NCBI GenBank assembly: GCA_007922225.1
Contig: ML679941.1
Span: forward strand, 56,011,849-56,075,848
Direction of reading: 5' to 3'
Origin: Emydura subglobosa
Taxonomy: Eukaryota > Chordata > Testudines > Chelidae
DNA length: 64,000 nt
A program made the position numbers and the translations under genes. The notes under the pieces were generated by a model, which saw nothing but the letters and a program-made list of their open reading frames with translations, was not told where the DNA came from and ran no database searches. Below, in pieces: positions 38,301-50,420 of this stretch (position 1 is the first letter of the stretch; the number at the start of each line of letters is the position of its first letter).

Positions 38301-40659
38301 GATGCTCCTAGTTGTTTGCATGCTGCTCAGAACTCTGACATCCCCATTCTTGCCCTCTGCCTTGATGTCAAGAAAGTATTCAACAGGCTTGAATGAATAC
38401 ATATGTTCAATTGCACCAGAGGTTTTTAGATGTGGAAATGCATTTGTTTCATGCTTACAATTAAATATAACCACCTGCTTTCAGCACAGCCCCTTCTGAC
38501 TACATTTATTTCTCAGGATTGATAGATCTCTTTCTCTCTCAAATACTATTCCCCTATCACTGTTTATGACATTTTCAGGCAAAGTTAATGTAAAGGTCTT
38601 TTGCTTCCCACCAACAAGAATTTGTCATAGCAGATAGGGACATATCTATAGATATTTTAAAAGAAAAAACTGATTTCTGCAAATGCTAATGCAAGAAATA
38701 ATATATGAGTTTACCATACAACTAAAAAAATTGCAGACCTCCTTATATGAATGTGAAAGAAAATTGTACATTCATAATGAAGAAACTTTGCCATTCTTAA
38801 ATTTTGACTATTTTAACATTGTATACAAAGTTCTGAAACGTTAATGAAACGTTACGCTCTGTTTAATCTCATGTTTAGAACCATTGTTAATGAGTAACTT
38901 TACTGTTGCTCAACCAGCATGGAAATAGCCAGAAATCAATGACATACCAGACAATGCTTTCTTGGCCATAGCTCACTATTCATAAAGGACACTAATAATT
39001 AAAGAAACACATTCTAATAATATGGACCATTTACTCCTCCTCCCCTAAAATTCAACAGGAGTTTTTCTATTGTCTTCAGCGGGAGGAAGACCAAGATAAA
39101 AAGATAGTCCCTTCATCAAACAGAGCAAACTTTTTTCCCCTGAAATCTGTACAGTTGAATTTACTGTTGTAAGTCAGGCTGATTGCACATGAGGCAGGAT
39201 ATGAAAATAGTACCAGTAAGATTTCAATAAGATTTTTTAAAAGCTGCCTAAAGCATTTCTTAAATAGATAAAAGACAAATAAAAGCTATTTGATATATAC
39301 ACGGTAACTGATTGTGAGGTATGGTGTTACAGAAAGGCTTAGTTGGAAATGATCTGGGATTTTCTCTATAAGTCATTTGTGGCTAGAGCTGGATGGGAAA
39401 TGGAATTTTCATCCTCCAAAAACTGTTGACATTACAGAATTAGTTTCCATTCTGAACTGGAGTAAAAGATTAAAACATTTTACAGAAGGAAAAATTCCAA
39501 AGATGTTTGAATTGGCATTTTGAAATGAAAAATAAATGAAATTTTGTTTAGAAATGTTAACTTGTTTTTTTAATTCTTCCAAATGGAAAAATGAAAAATT
39601 TAATCAAAAAAATGTTTATTCTGATGAAGCCACATTTTCCCATAAGCAAAATGTTCATGCAAAATACTCTACCCAGGTTGTTGCCACTCAGGAGAGATCC
39701 CAATCTTATGACGATTAAACCTTTATTCCTCATCATACCCAGGACACATTATCACTAATTAATAATTAATGAAACCTGTACCAATGATCATCCTTCCTAG
39801 GAAATGTGCAGTCTTAAGAGTTGTCTACATTTACATTGAGCCTGATCCTGTGCTGAATTGCACAGAGTGCAGGTGAAGGTTGTCTGTGTATGTGCAAAGC
39901 TGCCTTAAAGATCACTTTTGCACTCCCCTCATTCTGCCATGTGTCTGGGCTGGGTTGGTCCACCTGTGCAATGTTAGAGCAACCTGAGGATTACTCTATC
40001 TTACACTGGGCTGCAGACAGTCACAAGGGGCTGAAATCAATCAGGGACTGGCATAGCACATGGCCATCCTAACCAGTCCCCCTTTCCTTGATACACTAGC
40101 AGAAGGGAGGAAGACTGGCTTAGGCTACATGCCTCCAGAAGATCCCTGCTACAGTGGGGGATGCTGGTTCAGCCAGCTGTAGGACCAGATTAGGCTGGCA
40201 GGGCAGTCCAAACCATCTGCACTGCATCATAGATCCAGGCACACTGAATGTAGTTCTGCTTCACCTTAGTGAACAGCTCCATTAAGCAACCGAGTTTGCT
40301 GTTCCCTTTAGTGGTTACATGAGACAGTTTTCAGTGTATATATATTGGCACACTCACTTGTACATCCAGGGTCCAACTTTCAAATGTGGATCCATCAACA
40401 AGACATCAAAATCTCAATTCGTATTATCAGAGAGATATTAAGGGTGAAATAAACAGAGATGCATTAGGCCTCATAATTATGCACATACTATGGCCCTAAC
40501 ATCTACCCAAGGGGGAGTAGAGGGAGTATCTAGCTTAAGTGGCCATGTTTGAAAATGGCTCTGTCCAGGTGACCTTGACACTTTTACTTAAATCCCTGCA
40601 ACCTTCACAATTCAGCATAGGTCCATCTACCACACTAATTCCCATTGGCCACGGACAGC

Positions 40660-40850
40660 TCATAGAGACTCATAGACTTTAAGGTCAGAAGGGATCATTA
40701 TGATCGTCTCATCTGACCCCCTGCACAACACAGGCCACAGAACCTCACCCATTCACTCCTGTAATAGACCCCTAACCTATGACTGAGTTATTGAAGTCCT
40801 CAAATCATGATTTAAAGACTTGAAGTTACAGAGAATCTACCATTTACAGC
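40660..40850 (-). mobile_element. CR1-type LINE 3' end, reverse orientation
   Basis: TCATAGAGACTCATAGACTTTAAGGTCAGAAGG...CTGCACAACACAGGCCACAGAACC...GTAATAGACCCCTAACC...CCTCAAATCATGATTTAAAGACTT matches 16411-16600 at most positions. 3' untranslated part only. The match stops just before the poly-C run at 40860. Confidence 0.85.
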
Positions 40851-40859
40851 CCGCCGCGG

Positions 40860-40874
40860 CCCCCCCCCCCCCCC
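40860..40874. repeat. Poly-C run (15)
   Basis: Fifteen C after CCGCCGCGG and before ACACCCC, at the inner edge of a CR1 fragment. Probably unstable in length. Confidence 0.85.
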
Positions 40875-41761
40875 ACACCCCAGCTGGGCCCACCAGTCCT
40901 GCTTTGACAGAGACCTCCAGCAATGCCCATAACCCATTCACTGTGTTTCCTCCTCCAATCTGGCTCTCTCCCCACTACTGTACCCAGGTCTCCCTGCCAC
41001 AAGCAGGGAATGCATCTTCCTGACGTCTTCACTCCCTAGCATACAAACATTTCTGTTGCCATTCCATGCCCCCTGTCACCATCTCTTACTGTGGTCTCAG
41101 CTTCTCCTGACTGACCTTCCTTAGTTTACTCTCAGTCAGGTCCGTTCCTGGACTCTTCCCTCCAATTAAGTAAGTTGTCATCATGCAATTTTGGGGCTTG
41201 CAATCTCCTAGCTGATTTTTTTGGGGGGCAGTCTGGTGCAGGGCTGCTACCCCTTTACTATCCCAGGCCTTTCTGCCTCCTTTTCTTTCTCTGTACTCTC
41301 TCCTTTATAGCAGTCCTAGCTTCGGGGGTGCCTGCCTCCATGATTGGTAGCTCTAGCAGCTGCATGGAGTTGTGCTCAAGCGGCTTGCTTGTTAACAGGA
41401 GAGACGCTCCTCCCCCCTCTGTGCTCAGTATGGGATGTGTAGACCCCATTACACTTCTCCTATAGTCCGACTCACGTGCAGTGCCTGGTGCGGAGGACAA
41501 CGATGTTGCAGTGGAGTGGTAGTCCAGGTCATATTTCAGAACAATGGGCAGAAGCAGTTTGTGGCACAGCCAGGGAGAAAAACCACAGATGGGGTTTCTG
41601 TTCCCCAGTAACGGCAGTTTTGAGAGAAAGATCCTCTGACCCTTGTCCAATAGACGTCCCGCTGAGAAGAGTGAGGTGTCAGAGCCTGTAATGTATCCAT
41701 GCCACATAGTCCACATTATCTGGTCAGCCATGAACCTTCCAGTTTCCCAATTAATGTTCTT

Positions 41762-42130
41762 CTAACACTTATTAATAGTTGTCATACTATCGCTGTAGCA
41801 ATTCTTCAGACACTCAGCCAAATCAGAGAAAACTATTACAGCTCCTGGACACAAATCTCTGGCGTGGTCCAAATCCATTCTCGGGCATTGTAAGAGCTGT
41901 ACCCTAGGACTAAGGCCCAGATCATTTCCGTCCAAGTGAGTCAACACAATGTCCAGCAGATCACAACCTGTTAAGTCACTGGTTAGATGCTGCAGAGTGG
42001 GCAAACCACAATGCCAACCCAGGCCACCTATCTCCACTCCGATCAGGCTGTGGTGAGCAATCCCCATGTCATTGTGTATTCCTTGCTCTCCCACAAATGT
42101 CTGCAACCAAGAATCCCACAGAATCCCCAC
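41762..42130 (-). pseudogene. Decayed SGNH/GDSL hydrolase, DIRS/Ngaro-retrotransposon type
   Basis: A 122-codon minus-strand frame. It has 'ILWDSWLQTFV' near the N terminus, where block I of SGNH hydrolases has GDS. Next comes 'GLGWHCGLPTLQHLTSDLTG', then 'DIVLTHLDGNDLGL', a block III G-x-N-D-like motif, and 'HARDLCPGAVIVFSDL'. I recall this order (GR-G-W, hydrophobic strand, HLGGNDLG, P-GA-IVWSD) from the SGNH-hydrolase reading frame carried by DIRS/Ngaro-type tyrosine-recombinase retrotransposons of fish, amphibians and reptiles. That link is from memory of the family, without a search. The first block has W in place of G, and the frame ends early without the catalytic D-x-x-H block, so it should be inactive. 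The adjacent minus frame (41258-41731) does not obviously continue it. Confidence 0.5.
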
Positions 42131-43165
42131 ACTGGCAGCCCTACACGTATTTCTTTTCTCTCAGTGGTCAAGATACGTGTACTGTCAATTCCAAACCTTC
42201 ATGCTGTATGTCTTTGGAAATACCACATTCATCTTCCTCGAGATCAGGAAGTAGCCACTTGCTTCCCCCACAGGCTAATAAAACACAGATTTCTCAACCA
42301 AGTAACCAACCCACCCAAAGGCTTGCCTACCACCCATCCTCATTTCCTGCCCCCTCCATAGACACAGCCCTTCTCCCTATCCCCCCATTTCTCCCACACA
42401 AACAATGCACTCCAGTTCCTCATCACCAAATATAACAAACATTTGGGTTAGACCAGCTGCTGATTATTTTGCTCTCATAGAAGCCTCCCCATAAAATATA
42501 ATAAAAAGTTCTATTATAACAGATACAACTTGTAGCAAGAAACCTGAGTTATTAACTCTTTAATGCATTGGTGGACATATCTCAGACTAGAAATGTCAGT
42601 GGTGGGATGTTCACGAGGGGCAATGGCTTTGGCATATCCCCTAAAAGTACCCAGAAAGCTTAAAGTGACAGCACAGATTTAACTCTCTCATGGTTTTTTT
42701 CTTTATTGGTGCATGTGCCCAGTCATCCTTCAAGACTCTAGATCTATGCAAATGAAGAAGTGAACACGTTCTTAAATACCATTCACAGATTGGGTCCCCC
42801 AAATATTAGTGGGTTCCATGCATTATCTTGTGTAAAACTTGATAGAATGAAGCCATTCTGACCCACATCACATCAATAGTTTGATCTCTAGCTCTGTACA
42901 AAAATAAACAAACAAAAAAACTACCTAGAAACTTTTTTTTAAAGGGTTACTTTTGCTTGTATCTCCGCAACCTCTAGCTCAAATTACACCAAATTTGGAA
43001 CACTAACTCTACATTACATTCTTCTGAGGCATACCAAATTTCAAAGGAATTCAACTAAGCGTGTTTATTTTAGAGGATTTAGAAAGATCAACCTTTAAAC
43101 AGAAGTTTTGATGCAATCTTTATTATAGTGGCAGGGCAGCCACTATACTCTTGTGTCCCAGATCC

Positions 43166-43318
43166 ATGGGCGTAGTTTGGGGGGGGGATGAGGGACATTG
43201 CCCCCTCCCAAACGGCAAGCCTCGGCAGGCACGGAATTTCTCCCCCGTCTCCCCCACGCACGGTCCCATTGGCCTGACTGCAGTTGCCTCCCCAACTATA
43301 GAAGTCAAACTATACCTA
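43166..43318. repeat. Possible MITE
   Basis: TGGGCGTAGTTTG at 43167 and CAAACTATACCTA at about 43306 are inverted at most positions. They bracket a GC-rich 150-bp segment that includes a G9 run. A nonautonomous DNA transposon is the simplest reading. No duplication was confirmed. Confidence 0.4.
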
Positions 43319-44097
43319 AGCCAGATCCTGTATATCCTGACTGTAGTCCAGAATACCAATAGTAGTTATGGAAGGAATTAGTGTTTTGTTCCTAAATATG
43401 TGAGTCAGCCCTTTTACTTTATCCATTTTTAGGATTCTGCATGAAAAGTATCTGTATATGAGCTGCAAAACATATGGTCCAAGCATACACTGTATGTTAC
43501 AAACAACTACCATGGACTACATTCTGCATAGTTTAAGCATTCACTTTAAAAGGTTTGGACATTTTAAGTGAGCTCATGATAGCTATCATGCTGGACGTCA
43601 TTTGATAGGCTGCCTATCAGAGGAGATCAAATATTTTTGTATCCCTAAATTGACTTTCTTTGCAATATAATAGAACTTTTAAACTGCACACATGTTAACT
43701 ATATATTTTAAATTATTTGGAAGGTCATGTTTATGAGTTAATGGGTTTAGTTTTGAAAGTGCCAAAACTTTGATCAACAGAAGTAAAAAAATTGGCTGAA
43801 AACTATGATTTTGTTCAATGTTTTATACATCAATATAGATTATTTATATTATGACAGGAAACATAGCCACTAATGAAATGTTTTATTATCTGCAAGTAGG
43901 AAAATGGTACTCAGGAATTTTTTTAAAATAAAAGATTAGATAAAGAAACATTTGCGATCATACATTTTAAGAGCACTTGTAAGCCCTGCAACTACAATAC
44001 ATACTCTGTAGTACAAGCCATAGTAGCTTCTTGTTCGCCATAAGGTTCTATTGAAACAATAATTCAGCTAGCTTTGAATCACAATTTAATATGACTG

Positions 44098-44118
44098 CAC
44101 ACACACACATACACATAC
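44098..44118. repeat. (CA)n microsatellite, interrupted
   Basis: CACACACACACATACACATAC, a simple repeat with two TA interruptions. Confidence 0.85.
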
Positions 44119-44197
44119 AGGGGACAAAAACATTTACATTTGGAAATTTATGCTTTTGACTAACTCAATTTTTAAATTTGCTGTAAAATGCTTGTCG

Positions 44198-44267
44198 GAT
44201 GAAATCCTGAACTCACTGAAATGATTAAAATAATGCCATTAACTTCAGCGCAGCCAGGATTTCACCC
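44198..44267. repeat. Palindromic MITE-like repeat, family A
   Basis: GGATGAAATCCTG...CACTGAAATGATT then AATGCCATTAACTTCAG...CCAGGATTTCACCC. The most diverged of the five copies. Confidence 0.6.
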
Positions 44268-46157
44268 ATAGTTTCTATATCTAAAACAACTGACTATACC
44301 TAACAACTTCTGTACCTAAAACAACTTGCCCTATCCTGCAACCCTTGTGTGAGTAGATCCCTTGGAGTCAACACATGAATAGGGGCTGCAGACAGAGATC
44401 CCACATGAGACAAGATGTTAATTGCAATACAATAACATTTAAATTGAATAAAGTCTCCATTCTTTAATCAGTGTAACTGTCAAACTAGTGCAACTATAAC
44501 TCCTTAGTTTACATACAGACATCACACAGACAAGAAATTTACTTCTAATCAAATATGAAGAAACGTCATCTATTCACTCAAATTATACCTTTGAAAACAC
44601 AGGCAACTTTATGTTGTTGCCTGGGGTCTGGGAGAGGTACAGTATGGGTATGTCTAAACATTTCCAGCCTCACCCATTGTTGACAGACCCTTGAGTTATT
44701 TTGGAAGCGCTGTCTCTGCTGCTTGCCATGTCAGTTATTATAGTGAAAATTTAATTGTGCCAGGGCTTTGACACTGAACTTTATAAATTTGTTCCAACTG
44801 ACCTTGTCTCAGTTATTTGCCAGTCTGGCACGGAGCCTTAGAATTCATTATTGTTTCTCATGCAGTAGGTAGAAACAGCGTGGAGCGGGAGGCAGAATGG
44901 ACCTGACATTTTACATGACTGTAAATGAGGAAGCAGCTTTAAATAAAGAGATTAGTATGCCTGCCACAAAGAGTATTCATTCCCTTTCTCTCAAATGGAC
45001 CCAGTTTGGGTTGTGAAGGATTATCTTTTAACGCTCTGAGTGCGTCTGTTTGTTCTGTAATGTTTTCAACCATGCATTTGAAAATTCACTACTGATTCCT
45101 TTTACTATTACTTGTAAACTGGCAGCCTAAACAAAAGTGCTAAATAATTACTTTTGTAGTGCAAACAAGTGTGCAAAGCCACTAAAGCGGATTAGAAGCA
45201 AGTAGAAGCACAGAAGAGTTATGATAAGCATATTGATCACATATATGTTTCCTGACATTTCAGAAAATTGATGTGTTCTTTTAATTGTTCTCTACCAGGA
45301 ACACAAAAATAATTTAAAACCATTGATTATATAAGGCTGGATTCTTATCTCAAACCTGTTTGCACCCTTGAAACTGCATTGTTTATTCCTGATTTACACC
45401 AGTGTGAGATCACTATGAGGCCCTTAGAATCCAGAGTAAAACAGTCTATTGTGCGGTTTTTCTACCTCTGTTGGTTCTGCATTAGCTTTTCCTACAGACG
45501 AAGCAGCTCATTGATAATGCTGGTGCAAAATAAAGGAAAGTTGTCTCTGCCCCACAAATGACATGTTAACTTCAGCCTTCATTAGAAACACAGGAAGAAC
45601 AAATATTTCACAAAATGCAATAAATACAATTAGTCAGAAATAAATTTTCCTTTTAGATTTCTAAGATGGTGCTGAAAACTAGAGAGAGCCAAACTCTCTT
45701 TCGGTTACACAGAAGTAATCCTAGGACCCAAAGACATAAAAATAATGAAAGAGTCTCTGAATGAATTTCTTGCCCAGTTTTTAATCCCTTAAAGTGACTG
45801 AGAGCTCAGAAGGGGAAATAAACTCATTGCTCAGCCCATGGAGAAGTGCCCTGGGCCATTCAAAAGCGACCACTTCAGTCCATAAGAGTCACACTGATGG
45901 CTCAAAAGTGAGTCTGGTTTAGATATTGTTGACTAGAAGAATGCAGATTATGGAGTGGGACTAAAGGACCTCAAGGACTAAAACGTAAAGTAGAAGGAAA
46001 TGTGGGTATCTCCAGAGTACCAACAGAGGATGTGAGGACCCTTCTCCCCACCCGCCCCTTTGGAGTACAGTGTACTTGGCAATATACTTTTAGGTCTATT
46101 GTATCAATTCACTGCATTTTTCTCAGGAGTCAGTATTCTAAATTTCTGGGGTTTTAG

Positions 46158-46373
46158 ACGCCTGGATGCCAACCACATCAACTACGTGCCACCCGACTGC
46201 TTCAGTGGCTTGACCTCTCTTAGACACTTGTGGCTGGATGACAACTCTTTGACAGAAATTCCAGTGCAAGCTTTCAGAAGTTTACCAGCACTTCAGGCAA
46301 TGACATTGGCATTGAACAAAATACATCACATGCCAGACTACGCTTTTGGAAATCTCTCCAGTTTGGTAGTACT
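46158..46373 (+). CDS. LGR5: LGR5 exon 5 (three LRRs, R-spondin contact surface)
   Basis: 216 bp, exactly three 72-bp LRR units without introns, phase 2/2, donor GTAAGT. It covers human positions 144-214, with the last split codon completing L215. Contact residues known from human R-spondin complexes fall here and are retained: R144, D146, H166, W168, D170 and D171, within RLDANH and RHLWLDDN. The sequon N208-L-S keeps a human glycosylation site. The acceptor is weak: the run before it is TTCTAAATTTCTGGGGTTTTAG, with purines in the tract, while a stronger CATTTTTCTCAG lies 31 bp upstream. Use of the upstream site would shift the frame, so I chose 46158 by frame and homology. Confidence 0.95.
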
Positions 46374-48767
46374 GTAAGTTTTTTAAATTTTATTTTAAAT
46401 CACCTTTGTAAGACCTTGGCTCTTTGTAGTAAATTATTTCAAGATGTAATGTCTAAATTAAGCTTTGTAAGAGATACTTTAATAACTAGACTGCCCAAAA
46501 ATGTGAAATGATTTGTAAATCCTGAGGTTGGTTACTGTTCTATGTTATAATTTTAGCATTAAATTGATATTTTGGGTTATAAACCTGAAGTTTGCCCTTT
46601 ATTCTTGCACTGTGTTTGAAGATATAACCTTTGCAATCTTACTACGCATGCAACCTTTTACTCCACATAAAGTATGTAAAGATTTAGCTTGCAAATATAA
46701 GTTTATATTTATAATGCTGTAGAGAATTAATGGCAAACAAACTTCTCTTCAACATGTCAATGAAGAGGTACGTTGGAAAAACTGGACTTTTGTATCTTAC
46801 ATATTATTTGTAAAATCATATTACTGGGAGGCTGCTTAAATGTGTACACAATTTTCCTTAATGCTATAGGTCACTACTGATAACATGAGGCTAGTGTGGG
46901 AAAAGGAAATGAACTAAAATTTCCTAGGGGACTAGAAGGATAGACAAATAGAAGCTGTGAAAGTTCCCTTCACAGACAGTGTGTACGGCGTTAAGAGTAG
47001 ATATGTTCACCTACAAGTATTACTAAACAAAACAGATGCAAAATTCACAGGAAGTCCTGGAAGGAATTCAAGTGTCTCAGGAATCATCTTCAGATCTTCT
47101 GGGAACATCCCAAATAGAAAAACTTCTGCTCTATTATTAGAAAATTTATGCAGGAATTATTTCAGGGATCTCCTGAACCATGGTCATTATTAAAGACATA
47201 CATGGTTTGTAGGCAGCGTGAAACCATTCCCGGTAAGATGTTAAATATATTTTAACATACTCTAACATGCTGATCTGACAGCCATGATGCAGGCCTTAAA
47301 GACACTATGATTGGATTACTTCAGTGCACTTTATTATAGGCTACCAAAAAAGCTGATCCATCACCTCTAGCAAATGCAGAATGTGAGTGATACAGTTGTA
47401 CAAGCCATACGGGGTAAGCCGAAGGGACTTCATCTACCATCTTGTGACCAATCTTTGCTCTCTGCCTGTGTGGGTGTGGGCTGAGTTTCAGTATGGGATT
47501 TTAACATTTTTAGATAGTAAAAGAATGGGTACTTGTCATTTGGCTGAGCTTTCGGACCCCTCAATTATTTTTCAGCATGTTGTCAACTACCTCCCAAGGC
47601 AGAGATCCTCTCATGCCCCAGCTCCCCTTCCAATCTCATTTCCCCACTTCCCTGCTGAAACTACAGTAATGTTAGCACAGTTGATGAAAATGAACTTCAT
47701 TTGATGCAATAGGTGCTGTTACTTGGCGAGATCCCCTCATTTTGCACCTACTGTTTGTCTCCTGTTTCGGGGTGTAAGACTTGAGTTATTCATATTTAAT
47801 CACCCCTCTTTATCTGCAGCACCCATTACTGCAGTCTCTCCAAATCACTTTGTGTGATTCTGGCCATGTGTTTTGCTACCCTCTCTCCAGTTTTGCAAAT
47901 CTTAAGTCAGTGGTGACACTGGCTTCAATGGGAGCAGAATTGGACATGCGGTCATTAAAGATGCAAAACTAATTGGAGTTTTGGGGCAAATTCTTCATAC
48001 TGCCTAAAGCCAAAAAAGTCTATATAGTATCTGGGATCAAAATGCTTGAGGTTTCTTCCTAGGAAGAAAAAAAAATAATCCGCCCTCCCCCCCACCCTCC
48101 CAGAATCTCTGTCTTTTAGAGTTAGTTCATAAATAGCTGCATACAGTTTTTGTAGGTCCTGAAAAATTCATTGAGACCTTGTGATCATTAAAATACTTTT
48201 ATGTAAAGCAAAGACATGGATCAAAATAGTATCTGACTCTCACAGTCACAAACCTTCTCTTCTAATACGTGTAACTCCCACAGTTTCTCTCATATTATGC
48301 AGGTGGAGTGAGGAAGGTAAAATAGGAGCGAGAAGTCATCTGGAATAGCATTATCTTTTAAAAAATGCACTGAAAGGACACCACGCTACAATCCATTCAT
48401 GTTAATAAGCTACACAGAGCAATTTTTCTATTAATATCTAAAAATTTAGAAATAGCCATAAGCGGCAAGATTCTAAGAAAAATTTTGAGTGTCCCAAACT
48501 GTCAGATCTGAGAGTTTGCTTCAAGCCAATCACCACCAAAAACCATAAAACTGAAAATCCTACAAATTACATAACATACCACTGGAAGTTAATTGTTGAT
48601 TATTCTAGTTTAACAGGGAGGGTTATAAGTCAAGTTATAGCATCAATGAGATCAATTATATTGCTAACTCACACTGAAATTCTGATTTTTGTGGATTTAT
48701 CTATTTCCTATTACTCCTCAGGTTTCATGTACATTTTGTCACTTCCCTGCTTCCCATCCTGCCCACT

Positions 48768-48788
48768 CCCCCCCCCCCCCAAAAAAAA
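48768..48788. repeat. Poly-C / poly-A run
   Basis: C13 followed at once by A8. Simple sequence. Confidence 0.85.
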
Positions 48789-48920
48789 CCCCACACAACA
48801 CTTTTTAAGATGCTGTATCTAATTTAAATATATATATATATTTTTAAATCATCAGAGACCCTATTTCTAAAGTTTCATAACACTTACTATGAACTCCCCA
48901 TGTGTCTAAATTTAGAACTT

Positions 48921-48960
48921 CAGGATAGGCATTTTAATATCAGGATAGGCATTTTAAAAC
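48921..48960 (+). repeat. 20-bp tandem duplication
   Basis: CAGGATAGGCATTTTAATAT is followed directly by a second copy differing only in the last four bases. A recent slippage-type duplication. Confidence 0.8.
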
Positions 48961-49250
48961 AAATATGGAGAAAGAAAACAAATACATTAAACAAAAGGAA
49001 TCACAATCCCTGTAGTTTAAAAACAAAACCCTTCTGTGGAACCAAATCAAAGCCTGGGTGGATGGATGGGAGAGGGGGGTAGAGGTGGGGGAAATGCCCT
49101 CCTATACATGCTCTTGCAAAAAGCATGACTTGCATATAATCAGGGCATGCCTAAAAATAAGTTTCTTTTGATTTAACCATCAAAATGTTTTGCTTAACTC
49201 CACTGTGTGCAGTGTGCTTTCCTGACTGTGCTCTTAATGTTCCCTTGCAG

Positions 49251-49322
49251 ACATCTCCATAACAATAGAATCTACTCCCTGGGAAAGAAATGCTTTGATG
49301 GGCTCCACAGCCTAGAGACTTT
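49251..49322 (+). CDS. LGR5: LGR5 exon 6 (LRR)
   Basis: 72 bp, phase 2/2, acceptor TTAATGTTCCCTTGCAG and donor GTGAGT. It encodes HLHNNRIYSLGKKCFDGLHS and LET, human positions 216-238. The wording LGKKCFDGLHSLETLDL separates LGR5 from LGR4. The cysteine of KKCFDG is kept. Confidence 0.95.
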
Positions 49323-50236
49323 GTGAGTTGACCTCTTATTTGTTTCCCTTTTTTTCTTCAGTGTTTTCATTAATATTCTGAAAGAATAAAAATATCCTAA
49401 AAGCCAAACATGCTTTTTGGCTTGCTTAATTGCTACAGGTTCTGGATGATTGTTTACAATGACTGTGTAAAACAAACCCTATTTCTTTACTATAAAACTA
49501 CACAGCTTTTTTAGTAGGCAGCATAGATTAATAAATAATTTAATGACATTTTAAAACTGTACCAGGCACAAAACGACAAGTGATTATTCAGGGACAGTTA
49601 TTCTTGCCTTGGATAGTGCTATTTGTTTGTTTATCTTCAATCAGCACAGCTAATTATTATAGAGGTTAAGGAAAAGTTCACTGTAACCAAATAGCTTTCA
49701 AGTTTGCAGAATGCACCTTGCCACATGGCATGGTTGCAGTAGCAGTCAGATCCTTTGACCTCTTGAACAAAGGAAAAGCTCCAGGTAGCATCAATTACAA
49801 ATATGTTCTTGTTTTTTAAAAAAATTGCTCCAATTGTTAGTCTTTAAAGGACTCACTTGAAAAGTTTCTGTGGCAGAGGGATAAAATCACCTCAGCTCTC
49901 ATGATAGTTCAGGAAAGGGCAGGAGGTGAACACAATAAAACTAAGGCTTCCCTGAATAGCATAAGAAAAAAAATTCTGGGAAATGAAGGCTAAACAGGAA
50001 AACAACTCTGAAGTTTAAAGGAAAGTAATGTCCCCCAGACATAGACAAATAAAGATATCATCACCTGTATTTAGTAGTGGAGCCCTATCCACCAATATCT
50101 AAGGGACAATAATCCTTGCATATCCCCTTCCCTCTCCTATACCACAACCAAGTGAATCCTCTCTGCAGATCATAACCAGCTTCACCCAACCAGGGCACTT
50201 CAAGAGGCCCAGAGGCTTTGGTGCTGATGCCCAAGT

Positions 50237-50420
50237 TATAGAGTTTCAGGCCACAAGGGGTCAATAGATCGGCTGACCTCCCGTATATCACAGGCCACCA
50301 CCCAGCACCCTCACACTAAACGCAGCAACTGAAATTGGACCAATGTGTCCCAGCCCACAGGAGACTAGACTTTATTGTGCCACAAAGAGTGAGTAAACAG
50401 CAGAGAGTGAGTAATCCAAA
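50237..50420 (-). mobile_element. CR1-like 3' end, reverse orientation, diverged
   Basis: 'TATAGAGTTTCAGGCCACAAGGGGTCAATAGATCGGCTGACCTCCCGTATATCACAGGCCACC' follows the pattern of reversed CR1 3' tails (compare 21840 and 40660). It is followed by 'CACTAAACGCAGCAACTGAAATTGGACCAA'. The downstream border is estimated. Confidence 0.65.

Larger units (their letters stand above)
34357..46157 (+). other. LGR5: LGR5 intron 4 (11.8 kb)
   Basis: GTAAGTATAC...GGGGTTTTAG. Features: MIR-like piece (about 35025-35370), CR1 3' end reversed (40660-40850), poly-C run, a GC-richer block at 40860-42450 with the SGNH-hydrolase relic, a possible MITE at 43166-43318, a CA repeat and a family A palindrome at 44198. 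The stretches 35480-40600 and 42480-46000 are otherwise AT-rich, without recognisable genes. Short simple repeats such as (AAAT)n at about 37564-37583 occur. Confidence 0.85.
46374..49250 (+). other. LGR5: LGR5 intron 5 (2.9 kb)
   Basis: GTAAGTTTTT...TTCCCTTGCAG. AT-rich. Contains a C13-A8 run (48768-48788), a short TA repeat at about 48827-48842 and a 20-bp tandem duplication at 48921-48960. No transposon or gene is recognised in 46400-48700. Confidence 0.85.

Noticed and set aside
41258..41731. 157-codon minus frame beside the SGNH relic
   Set aside because: I could not match it to the expected continuation of an SGNH or DIRS/Ngaro protein, so I did not annotate it as coding.
44641..44760. 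Another 'GGGTATGTCTAAAC' hAT-like end
   Set aside because: Only one end is convincing. I found no inverted partner within a few hundred bases.
46060..46377. Start codon at 46060 read as an alternative first exon fused to exon 5
   Set aside because: The frame upstream of 46158 has no conservation with LGR5, and exon 5 has a proper acceptor. The open stretch is chance.
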